Assembly: GCA_030704615.1 (NCBI GenBank)
Contig: CM060734.1
Span: forward strand, 9,114,001-9,178,000
Source: Takakia lepidozioides
Taxonomy: Eukaryota > Streptophyta > Takakiopsida > Takakiales > Takakiaceae
Length of the DNA stretch: 64,000 nucleotides
Direction: 5' to 3'
This document shows, one piece after another, positions 21,050-32,830 of the stretch. The notes under the pieces were generated by a model, which did no database searches, was not told where the DNA came from, and saw only the letters and a program-made list of their open reading frames with translations. Numbering within the stretch: the first letter of the stretch is position 1; every line of letters begins with the position of its first letter. The position numbers were made by a program, and so were the translations under genes.

Positions 21050-22920
21050 TTCATTCATAAACTAGTCTGATGACATATAACAGATCTCACAGTTCATGAA
21101 ATCTCTGGGAGGGGGGGTGGGATCATATAAACATCCGTTTCAGACAAACAGGGACCCAATCAAGGGTATATTAGAAACATTTCATAGCAGGAAAATTATG
21201 TTTAACTTGCTAAGTTTACCACCCATGTTCCCATTAATAAACTGGAGAAGAAGTTCCAGTTTTCATATAGCCATAATGGTCAAATTAGAGCAGTAAATAG
21301 CTTCTAAACTATTTACACATGAAGGGAATGTCCATACATCTTGTTTTTTGTCCCAAGACCTAGTTTCAATCTGGGGCCAGTGTATAAATGGATTCAAAAG
21401 GTTTTGAGCAGTAAGTGATTACTGATAATCATAGACTATAAAGAAATCCAAAAAAACATGTCATGGTATATGCCTTAGTAGTAAAGCCAGTCTATCCCAG
21501 AGCCCGTTTTAGGTCTTGGGGCAATCTGTATCTGCTCCAGCAAGGTACTTGCAAGGTCACAAACAAGTAGAGAAGGACAGGAACCCATATGGTCTGCATC
21601 AGGCAGCATACATGGCCTAAAAACAAAAGATTGTGGTTCCCTATGTCCTCTTACTTAGCTGCTTGATATCATTCAAGCCACAGCATCATACCAGTACTAT
21701 AGACCGAAATAAAAAGCTCATGCTGTGCTGTAAAACAGCAAATCCAGCATCATCACGTAGTGTAGCAGAAATCAAAGGCAATAGTCTTTAATAGAAAGTA
21801 TGTGTTCTAATAAAGCTCATCTGATGTATTAATGCTCAACAGGAAGAGTTGGAAGCATAGCCAGAAAGATCAAGAAATGGGGGCGGATTCGAATCAGCTC
21901 CCTGAAGAAACAGCTTGAGTCGACTTCACTTCAGCTTGCTAGTTTTCAATCAATTGCAAGCTTCATGAATCATATTAAGTGAGGGCCCTCACCTGGTCCC
22001 ATCACATGCAGTCAAAAAACAATGAAGTTAGTGAAGATGTGGAACCCCAGGTGAATATCAGGCCTCACGCTTGTTATCGTTGTACACCATGCGTTCAAAA
22101 AGCAAGAAGAGATCAAAAGCAGAGCAAAGATATTCCACAACCTTAAGTGTTTGTGGAAGAGGATTTGACATAGCTCCAAGAACTCGATAATCGACAGCAC
22201 AAACAAGCAATGGTTTGCTGAAATCTACGAGCATTTTATCAGGTGAAGGGACTTCCTGATGGTTTAAGAGCGGCGCTTGATCTTAATGATCATTGAACGG
22301 AACGGCAAGCAGTCACAGCTTAAAGTAGGTTGCCCGCCAAGGGAAGAGACAACCTCATTGAGGGAATTGAAGCTCAACCGCCTTTGCATACCCCAAGGGG
22401 ATTTGAAAAGTACTGGAATCTTGCCAGAGCACTTGCAGGCTGTCATAAAGCTTCTCCATAGCAATCAAATTACAAGATTTGTGCTTAAATGATCCCTCTG
22501 ACACCATCTCTCAGCTCCATCAGAATCAAAACGCACGAGTATCTTGCAGAGTTTAAGGGCGGAGGAAGAGATAGGGCAAACCTTCGCGATTTCATCCAGA
22601 ATAGATGAAAAACAGATAATGTAAAGTATTTCCCTGATTCCATTATGATGTCATCCGGTAGTGATGGCATCCAAAAGTAGAGTCTGGCTTTCATTAGGGT
22701 TTAGTTTTCATGACCAAACTCATCCAAAGAACCCAGTAATCAGAGAAATTGCCTTCATGGAATTCCTCCATTTTCATGATTACATCCATTGTGGATTAAA
22801 AAAGGTTTAGACAAAATTATTCCAAGCCGGCCTGGGTTTTGGAAAAAGTACAAGCAAATTCCTTGTACAGAGGGAGAGGGAGAGAGGGAGAGAGAGGAGA
22901 GATGAGAGAAAAATGTTAAA
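21050..22920 (-). repeat. degenerate terminal region of the RT-element family
   Basis: The stretch 21965-22095 resembles 19490-19620 (GGGCCCTCACCTGG, GTTAGTGAAGATG), and 22850-22920 resembles the GA-rich tract at 20340. No coding potential was recognised. Antisense ORFs such as 22012-22206 are too short and low-complexity to support. 22920-23870 holds only an 83-codon minus-strand ORF (23025-23276, containing GDIHIGIEDEMHGDSG) that I do not recognise. Confidence 0.4.
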
Positions 22921-23871
22921 ACCACGCTGATGGTTCATGCAAATCTAAAGCATTCTGAATGAAAGCCCTATGTGAACGGAACTTCCACTGGTCTGAAGAC
23001 AAGCTCATGAGTCATTGGGCTCTTCTAGGTAAACTGGATTGCAGCTGATGTCGCACCCCTGTTGAAATTCACCACAATGTCGTGCCCTTCAATCAAACCA
23101 CCATGGAATATGGAAAGCTTCACTGTGGGCCCACTGTCTCCGTGCATTTCGTCCTCTATCCCAATGTGAATGTCCCCATACACTGGATAAAAGGCCGAGC
23201 GGAGTCGTTCAGGACTATACATCTCTTGGATGGAGTTCTCCCAGGTCCACTGGCAGCAGTTCCACCGCCAAAGCATAGACTCATAGCCTCCATGAGTTCT
23301 TGGTGAACTCTAAGTTGCCCTAAATGCTATCACAAACACCCAATCCCACAACCACAACGAATCTGGCTTTGCGGACATTGCGGGCTTTCCCGCGCAAGGA
23401 AGGTAGAATGCGGACCCCTAAGCATTGTGTGTGCGCCTACCTCACTCTCTCCCTCTATCTCTCTTGAATGACTGTGCAATGGCATGCACGTTGTGTGCAT
23501 TGGAGCGACTATGTGCAAAATGCATCAAACTACAAAGTAGAGGTACCCCGGGGTGTTTCGATTAGTAGACACCACACAGTACAAGAACACAAAGAGAAGA
23601 CAATGAGGAGGGGAAACAACGTGTACTCACAACCCTCCTACAAGTAGAAGTAGGGCTTCAACAGCCTTGTTCCTTTCAATGTTGGCGAGTCGAAGCCTCT
23701 AATACTCAGTCACTGGGCTATTGGTACCTCTGGGCCTTAGTACCATCGTCGAATGCAGAACGGTTATGACTTGATGTGAATGACAGTATGACCTGATGTG
23801 TCTTCAGCTCATGAGGGGAATATCCAACCTGAGAAGGGAGACATGGTAATATACCTACGCCCTCTGAAATT

Positions 23872-24249
23872 TTGGCAGAAGCTCAATCGGGTGGTCTCAT
23901 GGACACCTCAGCAGCGCCAGTGGTAACATTTTGTATGCCAGAACAAAGTTGCATGGCTGCTAACTCACAGATGGCAGAGAGGGGGAATTCTCGAATTTCT
24001 ACCTACATGGACAATGAATTGATACATTGGCCAAAGTTCCAGCAGCAACAGCAGGTACCACAAGACAAGATGGCCATGATCAAGAATCATATGGCCAGTA
24101 CTATTAACTTGTTGTGTAATTATTCTAATGACTACATGAGTCTTGAGGAGGCAAACCAGATAGTGGAAAAGATGAAGAATGATTTTGAGGAAATGGTCAA
24201 GAGTTTGGATAATGCCCACTTGTTCCAGCAAGAGAAGGCTTTACTATAA
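23872..24249 (+). CDS. hypothetical 125-residue protein, Gln-rich with coiled-coil C-terminus
   Basis: An open frame starting MAEAQSGGLMDTSAAP, with a QQQQQ run and a charged helical C-terminal half (EEANQIVEKMKNDFEEMVKS). I recognise no family. It lies about 270 bp upstream of the hairpin cluster and 630 bp upstream of CACTA transposase sequence, so it could be an accessory exon of that transposon. It may also be a chance or decayed ORF. Confidence 0.3.
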   Translation: MAEAQSGGLMDTSAAPVVTFCMPEQSCMAANSQMAERGNSRISTYMDNELIHWPKFQQQQQVPQDKMAMIKNHMASTINLLCNYSNDYMSLEEANQIVEKMKNDFEEMVKSLDNAHLFQQEKALL

Positions 24250-24522
24250 GCCAATCTGCAGAAGTACATCAGCCAGTTGGGGGGTTGTTTTTTCAGGAGC
24301 GATGAGCAGATGAGCCATGAGCCATGAGCAGAGTTGCCGAACCTGTTCCAAAGCAAAATCTGAAGGGACATTGCAAGCTCGGATCCGGTTCGGGATGTGT
24401 GCGAAGCTGATATGACCATATAATTATTCGTACAAAGTATAAATGCACGGTATTAGAAGGTCTTCCACCTATTTCCACGCGGTATATACAATACGAAACT
24501 TAACCAAGGGCGGAGGAAAACG

Positions 24523-24714
24523 AGAAGTCGGCAACGACTTCTGCTGCATGGGGATCTGGGAAGTCTATGCCGACTTCTCGAACAGAAGGTGATCCGGGGA
24601 AATGTTACTTAAAATGGGCTAGCGGAAATTTGTGCCGATTTCTCCCAAAAACAGATCATGTGCTTCAGTAAATAGGAAAATTGAAGTAGGGACCGGGAAG
24701 TCTGTGCCGACTTC
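24523..24714. repeat. cluster of four related hairpins
   Basis: AGAAGTCG-GCAA-CGACTTCT (24523-24542); GAAGTC-TATGCC-GACTTC (24560-24577); GAAAT/ATTTC around TTGTGCCG (24625-24642); GAAGTC-TGTGCC-GACTTC (24697-24714). The third has matched changes in both arms. Short repeated inverted motifs in front of a CACTA transposase gene are reminiscent of subterminal TNPA-binding repeats, which is inference. Confidence 0.65.
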
Positions 24715-24882
24715 TGGAAAGCAATGAAATGACATAAAATCGGAAAAGGCAGGGACTGTGAATACTGTTGAAAATGCAGATGTACTCTAACATATTCCAT
24801 GCTTCAAGACAGTTAGTCATACAAAAATATTTCCTCCGTCCGTTGCATGGAGCTGCACAAGAAATAAACACGAAACAAACTT

Positions 24883-25413
24883 TTGAATTTACAAAAACGT
24901 TTCAGGGTAACAAGGTTAATGAGTGCCATCACTGGTAGCGTCCCCATATTCCATCTCCACATCATCCACTACTTTCTCGATGATTTCATCGACATCATCA
25001 CCGTCCTCTTTCTCTGTCGATGGATCAGAGCTCTCGATATGGCCCCCTCAAATGACATGGAGAGGGAGGCGAGACCTCCCTTGTACGAAGGGGCGAAAGT
25101 GAGTCGACTTTCAACAATCTTACTCTTGCTCAATCTTCAAATTCGATTTGGCATAAGTAATGTTGGGATGTTTGCCATAATGCGAACTATTGCGGACTAT
25201 ATCCTTGCTCCACACTTGAAACCCAAGATGCCACGGTCGCGGAAAGAGGCGCGCGAAGTCTTGGACTCTGTGGGGATGGGCTATAAGATTTTTCATGCAT
25301 GTCCATGTGATAAAACCCTATACTACGGAGATGATTCGCGTATGACCAAGTGTCCAAAGTGCAAAAAAGACCGATATCGGGATGATGTCCAAGGGAAAAA
25401 AATACCACGCAAG
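24883..25413 (+). pseudogene. CACTA transposase, exon 1
   Basis: The C-terminal part of the open frame reads RPPLYEGAKVSRLSTILLLL, then VLDSVGMGYKIFHACPCDKT and CPKCKKDRYRDD. These match the N-terminal conserved region of TNPD-type CACTA transposases (LYEG...LSRL..LLLLNLK, then HACPNDC...CPKC..SRY). The frame ends AAG|GTATAAG, a good splice donor at 25413/25414. The first ~55 residues of the frame are not convincing, so the true start is probably an upstream exon. Confidence 0.8.
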
Positions 25414-25688
25414 GTATAAGCGCCATTCCCCCTCGCATGGAAATTATTTTTCTTTAATCTTCTCAATGCATGTAAAGTGTATTCCACAAAGTTTAGGGTT
25501 TAGAGCGTAGTATTCATGCAAAATCTGATTGTGGCTTTGGAAGGAGTGAGTAATATTAGCGACGTTCGGTGTGATCATTATTTTCCTATTGAGGGAGAGG
25601 GTGCATAAAGGAAAAGACATAAGGGTGTCGTATTATGTGTGCTAATGGGATGATTACATGTGGGGGACGTGGGGTATTTCATCCTAGA

Positions 25689-26003
25689 AAATACATTACT
25701 TTCCGATCATCCCGCGATTGAAGGCACAGTACCGAAGCCCCACATTGGCTGTTCTAATGAGATGGCACGCCTCGCATCGGAGCCCCCCGGGAAAGGTGTG
25801 CGGGCCACAAGATTCACAAGCATGGAGGCATACTGAAGAGGATCCATGACATGTCCACCTCGGCTTCTCCTCGGATGGGGTCAACCCGTACTCTGTCCAG
25901 TCATGTAGTCATTCCACTTGGCCGGTGACCATGGTGAACTACAACATCCCTCCATATCTTTCAATAAAAAAAGGCCATATCATGTTGGCTGCCATTGTAC
26001 TAG
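25689..26003 (+). pseudogene. CACTA transposase, exon 2
   Basis: After the acceptor CATCCTAG (25688) the phase-0 continuation reads KIHYFPIIPRLKAQY. A one-base loss near 25740 follows, then LAVLMRWHASHRSPPGK, a TGA at 25847-25849 in place of Arg (CGA to TGA), and HVHLGFSSDGVNPYS, STWPV and NYNIPPYLSIKK. This is the TNPD core (MRWH..., GL.SDG.NPF, WPV...YNLPPW...K). It ends CTAG|GTGAGT at 26003. The intron from exon 1 is 275 bp with GT-AG ends. Confidence 0.82.
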
Positions 26004-26279
26004 GTGAGTGTTCCCATTTCATTCTTATTATTCCCTTGGACTTTACATTAATTTTCTGATCTCTGGCGCAATTCGGATGCAAGATTGATGAGTGACATAA
26101 TCATGGAGCACTACAATACAAGCTGGGCTTTTCGACTCTGTATTTGACTCATTTTTTAGTCATTTGTGACATTTTTACTCCCAGCCTCCATAGTCGAACA
26201 TGCGTGACAAAGGTCAAGTCATTTCAGTCAAGCAGTCGAATCTAGATGCCAGGTTTTGACAGCGAAATGTGACAGTAAA

Positions 26280-26480
26280 ACCTAGGGGGTGACGTGTAGG
26301 CAGCACAGTATGACATGGATGCGATGTGGCTATGACGTGGCTATGACGTGGCTATGACGTGTAGTAAAGTGGTTTAACTGAATTATAAGGTGGATGCATG
26401 ACGTGTAGTGAGTGGGTTAAGGGCAGAGTGACATGGATGCATGACGTGTAGTAAAGTGGTTTAACTGAAGTGGAACATAT
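26280..26480 (+). repeat. subterminal tandem repeats of the nested CACTA
   Basis: CTATGACGTGG repeats three to four times (about 26325-26362), followed by two copies of GGATGCATGACGTGTAGT-containing units (26390-26470). A TATA-rich microsatellite follows at 26640-26690. Position near the end of the element fits subterminal repeats. Confidence 0.6.
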
Positions 26481-26689
26481 TGACTATGTTCCATGATGTT
26501 TAGTATACAGTTTGACTGTAAATCAGTGATAGTGAGTTTGCTTGACTTTGTATATTGTAATATTGTACTGTGAAGCAGTAAAAGAGGACACATTTTAGTA
26601 AATATGTTTCACTCTGGAGGTGTATATACATATAAATATAAAAATATATACATATATATATATACAATATATATATATGAATTGGGAGG

Positions 26690-27050
26690 CTTTTTATTTA
26701 ATATTTGGTTTCTTTGTTTATTACTGTTATTTCGTTTTTTTCATTTACTTTTAGTTTATATCTGTACGTATGTGAATTAGTGGATATTGTATTTAAATTT
26801 TTTGATTCGCTGCGCTGCATTGAAAATATATTACAAATACAACAAAACATAGAATACAAATACAGGTCGGAACCAAAAACATTTGGATGGCTCAAAACTG
26901 GTTTTATATCAAGAGTGATTTGCAAAACAAATTTTGGCCACATTCTACAAATGACCAACATGCCATATCCATAGATCACTGCCCAACTGAAGTCATTGAG
27001 TAAGGATAATTTGCTGTGCAGCTAGGTCCAGCACTATCGTGGACATGTCA
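26690..27050. other. AT-rich stretch without recognised gene
   Basis: Low-complexity AT-rich sequence. Overlapping ORFs on both strands (26698-26979 and 26705-26974) mirror each other and lack recognisable domains. Confidence 0.4.
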
Positions 27051-27060
27051 AGAGAAGAAA

Positions 27061-28470
27061 TCATTTTGAGAATGAATTCAGGTAGTTCCAGAGAATGGTG
27101 GTGCCAGCTACCTTGTCACCCAAAGTGACATCCACTTCCAGGGCTGCCTTGAAATACATATCCACCAAGGCAGTGTTTAGAGTGACAACTCTAGCTTTGA
27201 CGATGTCATCATGGACCTTTGTGCCCTTTTGATGGCTGCCAGGCTCACATTTGACGTAGATGTACACTAGATGTTCAGAATGACATCTGGTACAATTCCA
27301 GCTTGGATAATGTCACCATAAACCTCTTTGCCCCTTCCCAGGGCTGCTAGGCTCGCATATGCATATTACAAAAACAAATGAACATGACGGCCTGGTCTGG
27401 CTTCATCCCTTCCCACATCATTTGCTCTTATGTTTCCAAAGCCTTAATCCCATACCTATGCTGCACATACCTTGCAATCATGGCACTCCAAAATACCACA
27501 ACTCGTTCAGCCATATTGTCAAACTCTCCCTTCACATCAGACTTGCTGCACCCACATTTGGCATACATGTCCACCAAGGCAGAGTTCAGAATGACAATTT
27601 CCCCTTTAACGATCGGCATAAGCAAGGGGAAGGAAACAGCAGAGCTGCTGCTCTCTCCCAGCGCCAAAAAAACCAAAAGAAAAAAAAATGGAGGGGCTGA
27701 GAGAGCCGCCATGGCTGTGAAGTACCAGTATGCTGCAACGTGATGTGGTTGGGCTTCACCCCTTCCCCCATCAATATTTGATCATAGGTCTCCAAAGCCT
27801 CCATACCATGTCCCTGCTGTGCATACCCTGCAAGCATCACCCATTCACAATCTCCAACCCTGCCAACCCAGTATATAAACAGACTACACATAAGTTCCTT
27901 GCTTGGCATCCTCAATGCACCCACATTGGGCATACATGTCCACCAGGGCAGAGTTTAGAATCACATCTGGTACAATTCCAGCTTTGACAATGTCATCATA
28001 GACCTCTTTGACCTTTTCCAGGGCTGCCAGGCTTGCATAAGCATTGCAATCACACAAAAACGTGATGTGGTTGGGGCTTCACCCCTTCCCCCATCATTTG
28101 ATCATAGGTCTCCAAATCCACCATCCCACGCCCTGCTCTGCATACCCTGCGATAGTTGTGAGTGTGTACCTGCTTTCCAGCTTCCAGACCTTTTTGGCAT
28201 GAATCCACATCATTTGTTGGCACTAGGAAAGGGTTGAGACTGAGCTGCTCAACTACTCCCTGGTCTTACATAGTGGGTTTACATAGTGTGCCAAGCACAA
28301 CATCTGGAGCCAAAGCCTCCATCCAGTGCCCCTGCTGTGCATACCCTGCAAGCATCGAGTTCTACGACACCACATCAGCTCTGACAATGTTGCCATGGGC
28401 CTCTTTGCCCTTTTCCAGGGCTGCCAGGCTTGCACACGCACTGCAACCGCACACAAACCTGATCAGCCCA
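27061..28470 (-). pseudogene. additional tandem PPR-motif fragments
   Basis: Directly after the truncated DYW domain the minus strand returns to PPR sequence ([18 protein letters not shown] at about 28450). Further broken units follow at 27987-27730, 27700-27428 and 27267-27061 (ALVDMYAKCG, MLAGYAQQGHGMEALETYDQ). The sense-strand phrase ACATCTGGTACAATTCCAGC recurs every ~290-310 bp through the whole array, each unit being about one PLS triplet. This indicates amplification after gene capture. Confidence 0.75.
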
Positions 28471-30870
28471 AAACCAATGGCCAGCCTCTCACTGTGGTGG
28501 CAAAGAGAAAATTCCTTTTCCTCCTCCCCCACATCATGCAATACAAAGCGCGTATCAGACACATACCCCGCCTCCTTTCATCTGCCCAGACGATCTTCTC
28601 AGCTCAGCATGGATTTCCTTAATTGGGATGCAACTTGTCATCTACAGCAAGGTGTGCACCCTGTTGCCAACCCCAATGCAGCAGCGACCTGGCTGCTTTC
28701 TAACCCCTCTGACCTTCATCATTCTTCACACCTTTGCAGTATCATCCCACCTGCCAGCTGCAGCATACATGTTTGATACCAACACATAAGTCACGGCATC
28801 CTGTTCATCCCATTTGAGGATAGATGTTGCCGCACGTTCAGCCATCTCCACATTGCCATGGATTCTGCAGGCACCAAGCAAGGCCTTCCACACCACAAGA
28901 TCTGGATTGATTCGCATCTTATTAATCAGATCCACTGCCTCATCCAGTTGTCCCGCACGTCCAAGAAGGTCCACCATACAGCCAAAGTGCTTGACTGTTG
29001 GAGTGACACCATGATCTTGATTTCCTTCATTCAGTAGGCCAGTGTGGCTGCATGCAGAGAGAACACATATAAATGTGAGACTGTCCGGCTTCAAGCCATT
29101 CTTTTGCATTTCCTTCAAATAGTTGCAGGACCTCCCTATGACAATGCTGGGCATATCCTGCGATCATCGCGTTCCACGACACCACATTTCGTTCAGCCAT
29201 ATTGTCGAACACTCCCTATGCATCCTCAATGCACCCCACATTTGGCATACATGTCCACGAGGGTATTGTTCAGAATCACATCTGGTACAATTCTAGCTTT
29301 GGCGATGCAACCATGCACCTCTTTGCCCTTTTCCAGGGCTGCCAGGCTTGCAAACGCACACAAACGCGATGTGGTTGCGCTTCACCCCTTCCACCATCAT
29401 TTGCTCATAGGTCTCCAAGGCCTCCATCCCCCCCCCTGTAGTGCATACCCTGCAAGCATGGCGTTCCATGACACCAAATCTCGTTCAGCCATATTGTTGA
29501 ACCTCCCTCCACGTCCTCAATGCCCACATTTGACATGTATGTCCCCGAGGGTGTTGTTCAGAATCACATCTGGTACAATTCCAGCTTTGACGATGCAACC
29601 ATGGACCTTATTGCCCTTTTCCAGGGCTGTCAGGCTTGCACAAGCATTGCAAACGCACACAAACGTGATGTTGTTGCGCTTCACCCCTTCCCCCATCATT
29701 TGCTCATAGGTCTCCAAGGCCTCCATCCCGTGCCCCGCTGTGCATATCCTGCAAGCATGGCGTTCCATGACACCAATTTTGTTCAGCCATATTGTTGAAC
29801 ACTCCCTCCACATTTGGCATACATGTCCACAGGGTATTGTTCAGAATCACATCTGGTACATTTTCAGCTGTGACGATGCGACCATGGACCTCTTTGCCCT
29901 TTTCCAGGGCTGCCAGGCTTGCACACGCACTGCAGACGCACAGAAACTTTATGTGGTTGGGCTTCACCCCTTCCTCCATCATTTGCTCGTAGGTCTCCAC
30001 AGCCTCCATCCCGCGCCCCTGCTGTGCATATCCTGCAAGCATGGCGTTCCATGACACCACATCTTGTTCAGCCATATTGTTGAACACTCCCTCGGCATCC
30101 TCAATGCTCCCACAATTGGCATACATGTCCACAAGGGTATTGTTCAGAATGACATCTGGTACAATTCCAGCTTTCACGATGCAACCATGCACCTCTTTGC
30201 ACATGCATTGCAAATGCACACAAACGTGATGTGGTTGGGCTTCACCCCTTCCCACATCATTTGATCACAGGTCTCCAAAGCCACAATCCCCCCTTGCGTG
30301 CCACGACACCACCATCTTGTTCAGCCATAGCGTTGAAAACTGCCTTCGCATCCTCTTTCCCCTTTTCCAGAGCTGCCAGGCTTGCACATGCATTGCAAAC
30401 GCACACAAACGTGTTGTGGTCAGGCTTCACCCCTTCCCCCATCATTTGATCATAGGTCTCCAAAGCCACCCCCACCGTCCCTGATATGCATACCCTGCAA
30501 GCATCGCGTGCCACGACACCACATCTCGTTCAGCCATAGTGTTGAAAACTGCCTTTGCATCCTTAATGCACTTACATTTGGCATACATGTCGACCAGGGC
30601 AGTGTTCAGAATGACATCTGGTACAATTCCAGCTTTCACGATGTCATCATGGACCTCTTTCCCCTTTTCCAGGGCTCCCAGGCTTGCACACGAATTGCAA
30701 ACACAAACGAACGTGATGTGCAACATTTGCTCATAGGTCTCCAAAGCATTCCTACCACACCCATGCTTGGTAAATCCTGCCAACATTATATTCCACGTGA
30801 TCAAAGATGGTCGAGGCATTCTGTGGAAAACCTGGTGAGCATCCATGATGCTCCCACACTTAACATACAT
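28471..30870 (-). pseudogene. PLS-class PPR protein with E and DYW domains, relic
   Basis: Minus-strand fragments in order: VKCGSIMDAHQVFHRMP at the start (30870), many PPR motifs of the type NTLVDMYANCGSIEDA, VVSWNAMLAGYAQQGRGMEA and [19 protein letters not shown], then the terminal CMVDLLGRAGQLDEAVDLI and E-motif VWKALLGACRIHGNVEMAE (29154-28726). A PG-box-like stretch and a DYW start follow ([19 protein letters not shown], with the HSE zinc/catalytic motif at about 28488-28496). DYW proteins edit organelle RNA by C-to-U deamination. Multiple stops and frameshifts, and loss of the DYW end after LAIGFGLI, make it non-functional. It lies inside the nested CACTA. Confidence 0.85.
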
Positions 30871-31134
30871 GTTGACAAGGGTGTTGAGTAGAAAAACATT
30901 TGGCGTTAATCACTTTGGATAATGTGAGTGTGCACCTGTTTCCAGCTTCCAGACCTTTCATCTTGATGCACTTAAGCAAGAGACAGAAGACGTATCTGAA
31001 TCTGCTGAAATGCCGTGTTAGTTTAAAGTTCTAGAGCCTCTGTCAGTCTGCCTGCCTCACAAAGCATCTTCACATGCCCAGCAGAAGAGGCATTGTGGAC
31101 TCCCTCTCTTGATCCTCTTTCAGAAGCTGTGGTC

Positions 31135-31800
31135 ATGCTTGATTTTATCAACTGTGCCGCTGCAGCTGCTACCTTTACTTGACCATCTACCCATGCAGGT
31201 TCCTTGTAGCTATTGATCCACATGGAATCATAGGTAATCTGGAGCTTGAAGTCCAGCCCTCTTGGATGAACCTGGACTATCCCTGCTCCTTCAGCTATCC
31301 ATGCCTCTGCACAAATCATGCATACTGCATCCTTGCCTTGCTGCTAGCACCTGACAATGAAAGCCTAGATTTGTTCTAGGAAAAACCTATCTCAACTTAT
31401 CACACTAGTTCCTATGGTCAATTGCATCTGCTACTCTTTGTAATCCAACAAGCATTCACCTTTTTGCCTCGATTGTCCCGCCATTGCCTGGGGTCAGAAA
31501 AGTATCAGAATTCAACATGAAAATTTAGGGCCAATTCTGATAAGAGGGAAAAACAGGGTGAAATCTGTTGAAGAAGGTACCTTCATTAGCAGTGCCTGAT
31601 TTTATCAATTGAGCCGCTGGTGCTGTGGCTTCCAGTTCACCATCTACCCGTGCAGGTTTCGTGTAGCTATCCTTCCACAGGGAATCATAGGTAATCTGGA
31701 GCTTGAAATTCGGCCCTCTTGGATGAATCTGGACCCACACTCTATCCCTGCTCCTTCAGCTATCCAGACCTCTGCACAAATCATGCACACATCCTTGCCT
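31135..31800 (-). repeat. duplicated exon-like fragment of an unrecognised gene
   Basis: 31135-31330 and 31595-31800 are direct repeats of about 200 bp. On the minus strand both translate similarly (VHPRGLDFKLQITYDSMW and IHPRGPNFKLQITYDSLW, then VDG...AAAQLIKS). The second ends at a splice-donor-like AATGAAG|GTACC. The conserved protein sense suggests a real exon captured and duplicated. I cannot name the gene. Confidence 0.5.
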
Positions 31801-32044
31801 TGCTGCAGCTAGCAGCTGAAGCAGCTGATACTGACGCCCTAACCCTACCTACAATAACATGTCAAAATCACTCCAAAACCACCATAGATCCACCAACGAG
31901 CTTCTCCTAATCTATGTTATCTGTTTTTGGATACTTTCCTGCTGCCACATCGGCAGTAACTTGTCAAAGTCACTCCTAAACACCACAGATCCACCCAACG
32001 AGCTAACTTACAAAATTCAATATGCATCTCAGGGCGAGTCTGAT

Positions 32045-32830
32045 GAGAGGGTGGCAGAAATAGGTTGAAGAAGAAGGTGCCCTCACCACATTGTCGACCT
32101 TGACCTTGTGTCATGACCCATGGAGGATTTGACAGACCATCAACCCAAAGATCCTCTTGTGTGTGCTGCTTGTGTCCATCGTCAGGAACTGTCGGATTGG
32201 TTTGTGAGAACCACCACGGTGCAGCTGAGCAGAGATTGAAACACGGCCTGCTAAGACCAAGCTCTCTCCCAAGAACCTTGTAAACATCAGGAAGAATACC
32301 AAATCATGGTACTAACAGGAGCCAAGAGCCCACATTTACATGATGGACAAACTTCTTCACATCGTACATTAAGAAAAAGCCACACCTTGCGATTGCGGTT
32401 GTCGCACCATCGTGAAGGATCTTTAAAAAACTCATGCCTGCTCTGCTCCGTGCTGCAAATTTAGGGCCGAGTCTGATGAGCGGGCAAAACAGGCTGAAAG
32501 ACGTCGAAGAAGGTGCCCTCACCACATTGTCCTCGACCTTGTGTCATGACCCATCGAGGATTTGACTGACCACCTCTTGTGTGTGCTGCTTGTGTCTGTA
32601 GTCAGGTAATGTCGGATTGGTCTGCGAGAACCACCACGATGCAGCTGAGCGGGCGGAGATTGAAACACGGCCTGCTAAGACCAAGCCGACTCACCCAAGA
32701 ACGTTGTAAACATCAGGAAGAATACCAAATCATGGTACTAAGAGCCCACATTTGCAGGATGGACAAACATCTTCACATCGTACATTAAGAAGAGCCACAC
32801 CTTGCGATTGCGGTTGTCCGCCCAAGCTAT
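32045..32830 (-). repeat. second pair of duplicated exon-like fragments
   Basis: About 32045-32420 recurs at 32505-32830 in direct orientation. The minus-strand translation contains ATTAIARCGFFLMYDVKKFV and FGILPDVYKVLGRELGLSRP. No family was recognised. It is part of the cargo of the nested CACTA. 32880-33240 has WATGAATG/TTCATCCA-rich repeats and two near-identical 60-bp phrases ending GTTTATCATTCGTTCAGATAATTCAG. Confidence 0.5.

Noticed and set aside
21067-21095. Hammerhead core candidate CTGATGA near 21.07 kb
   Set aside because: Only a three-base stem II is possible and no matching stem III or cleavage site was found.
32030-32490. CTGATGAG followed by GAAA-like sequence at several sites (31527, 32038, 32466), as in hammerhead ribozymes
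   Set aside because: The stem II and GAAA spacing do not fit, and the sites lie in a duplicated exon-like fragment whose minus strand reads as protein.
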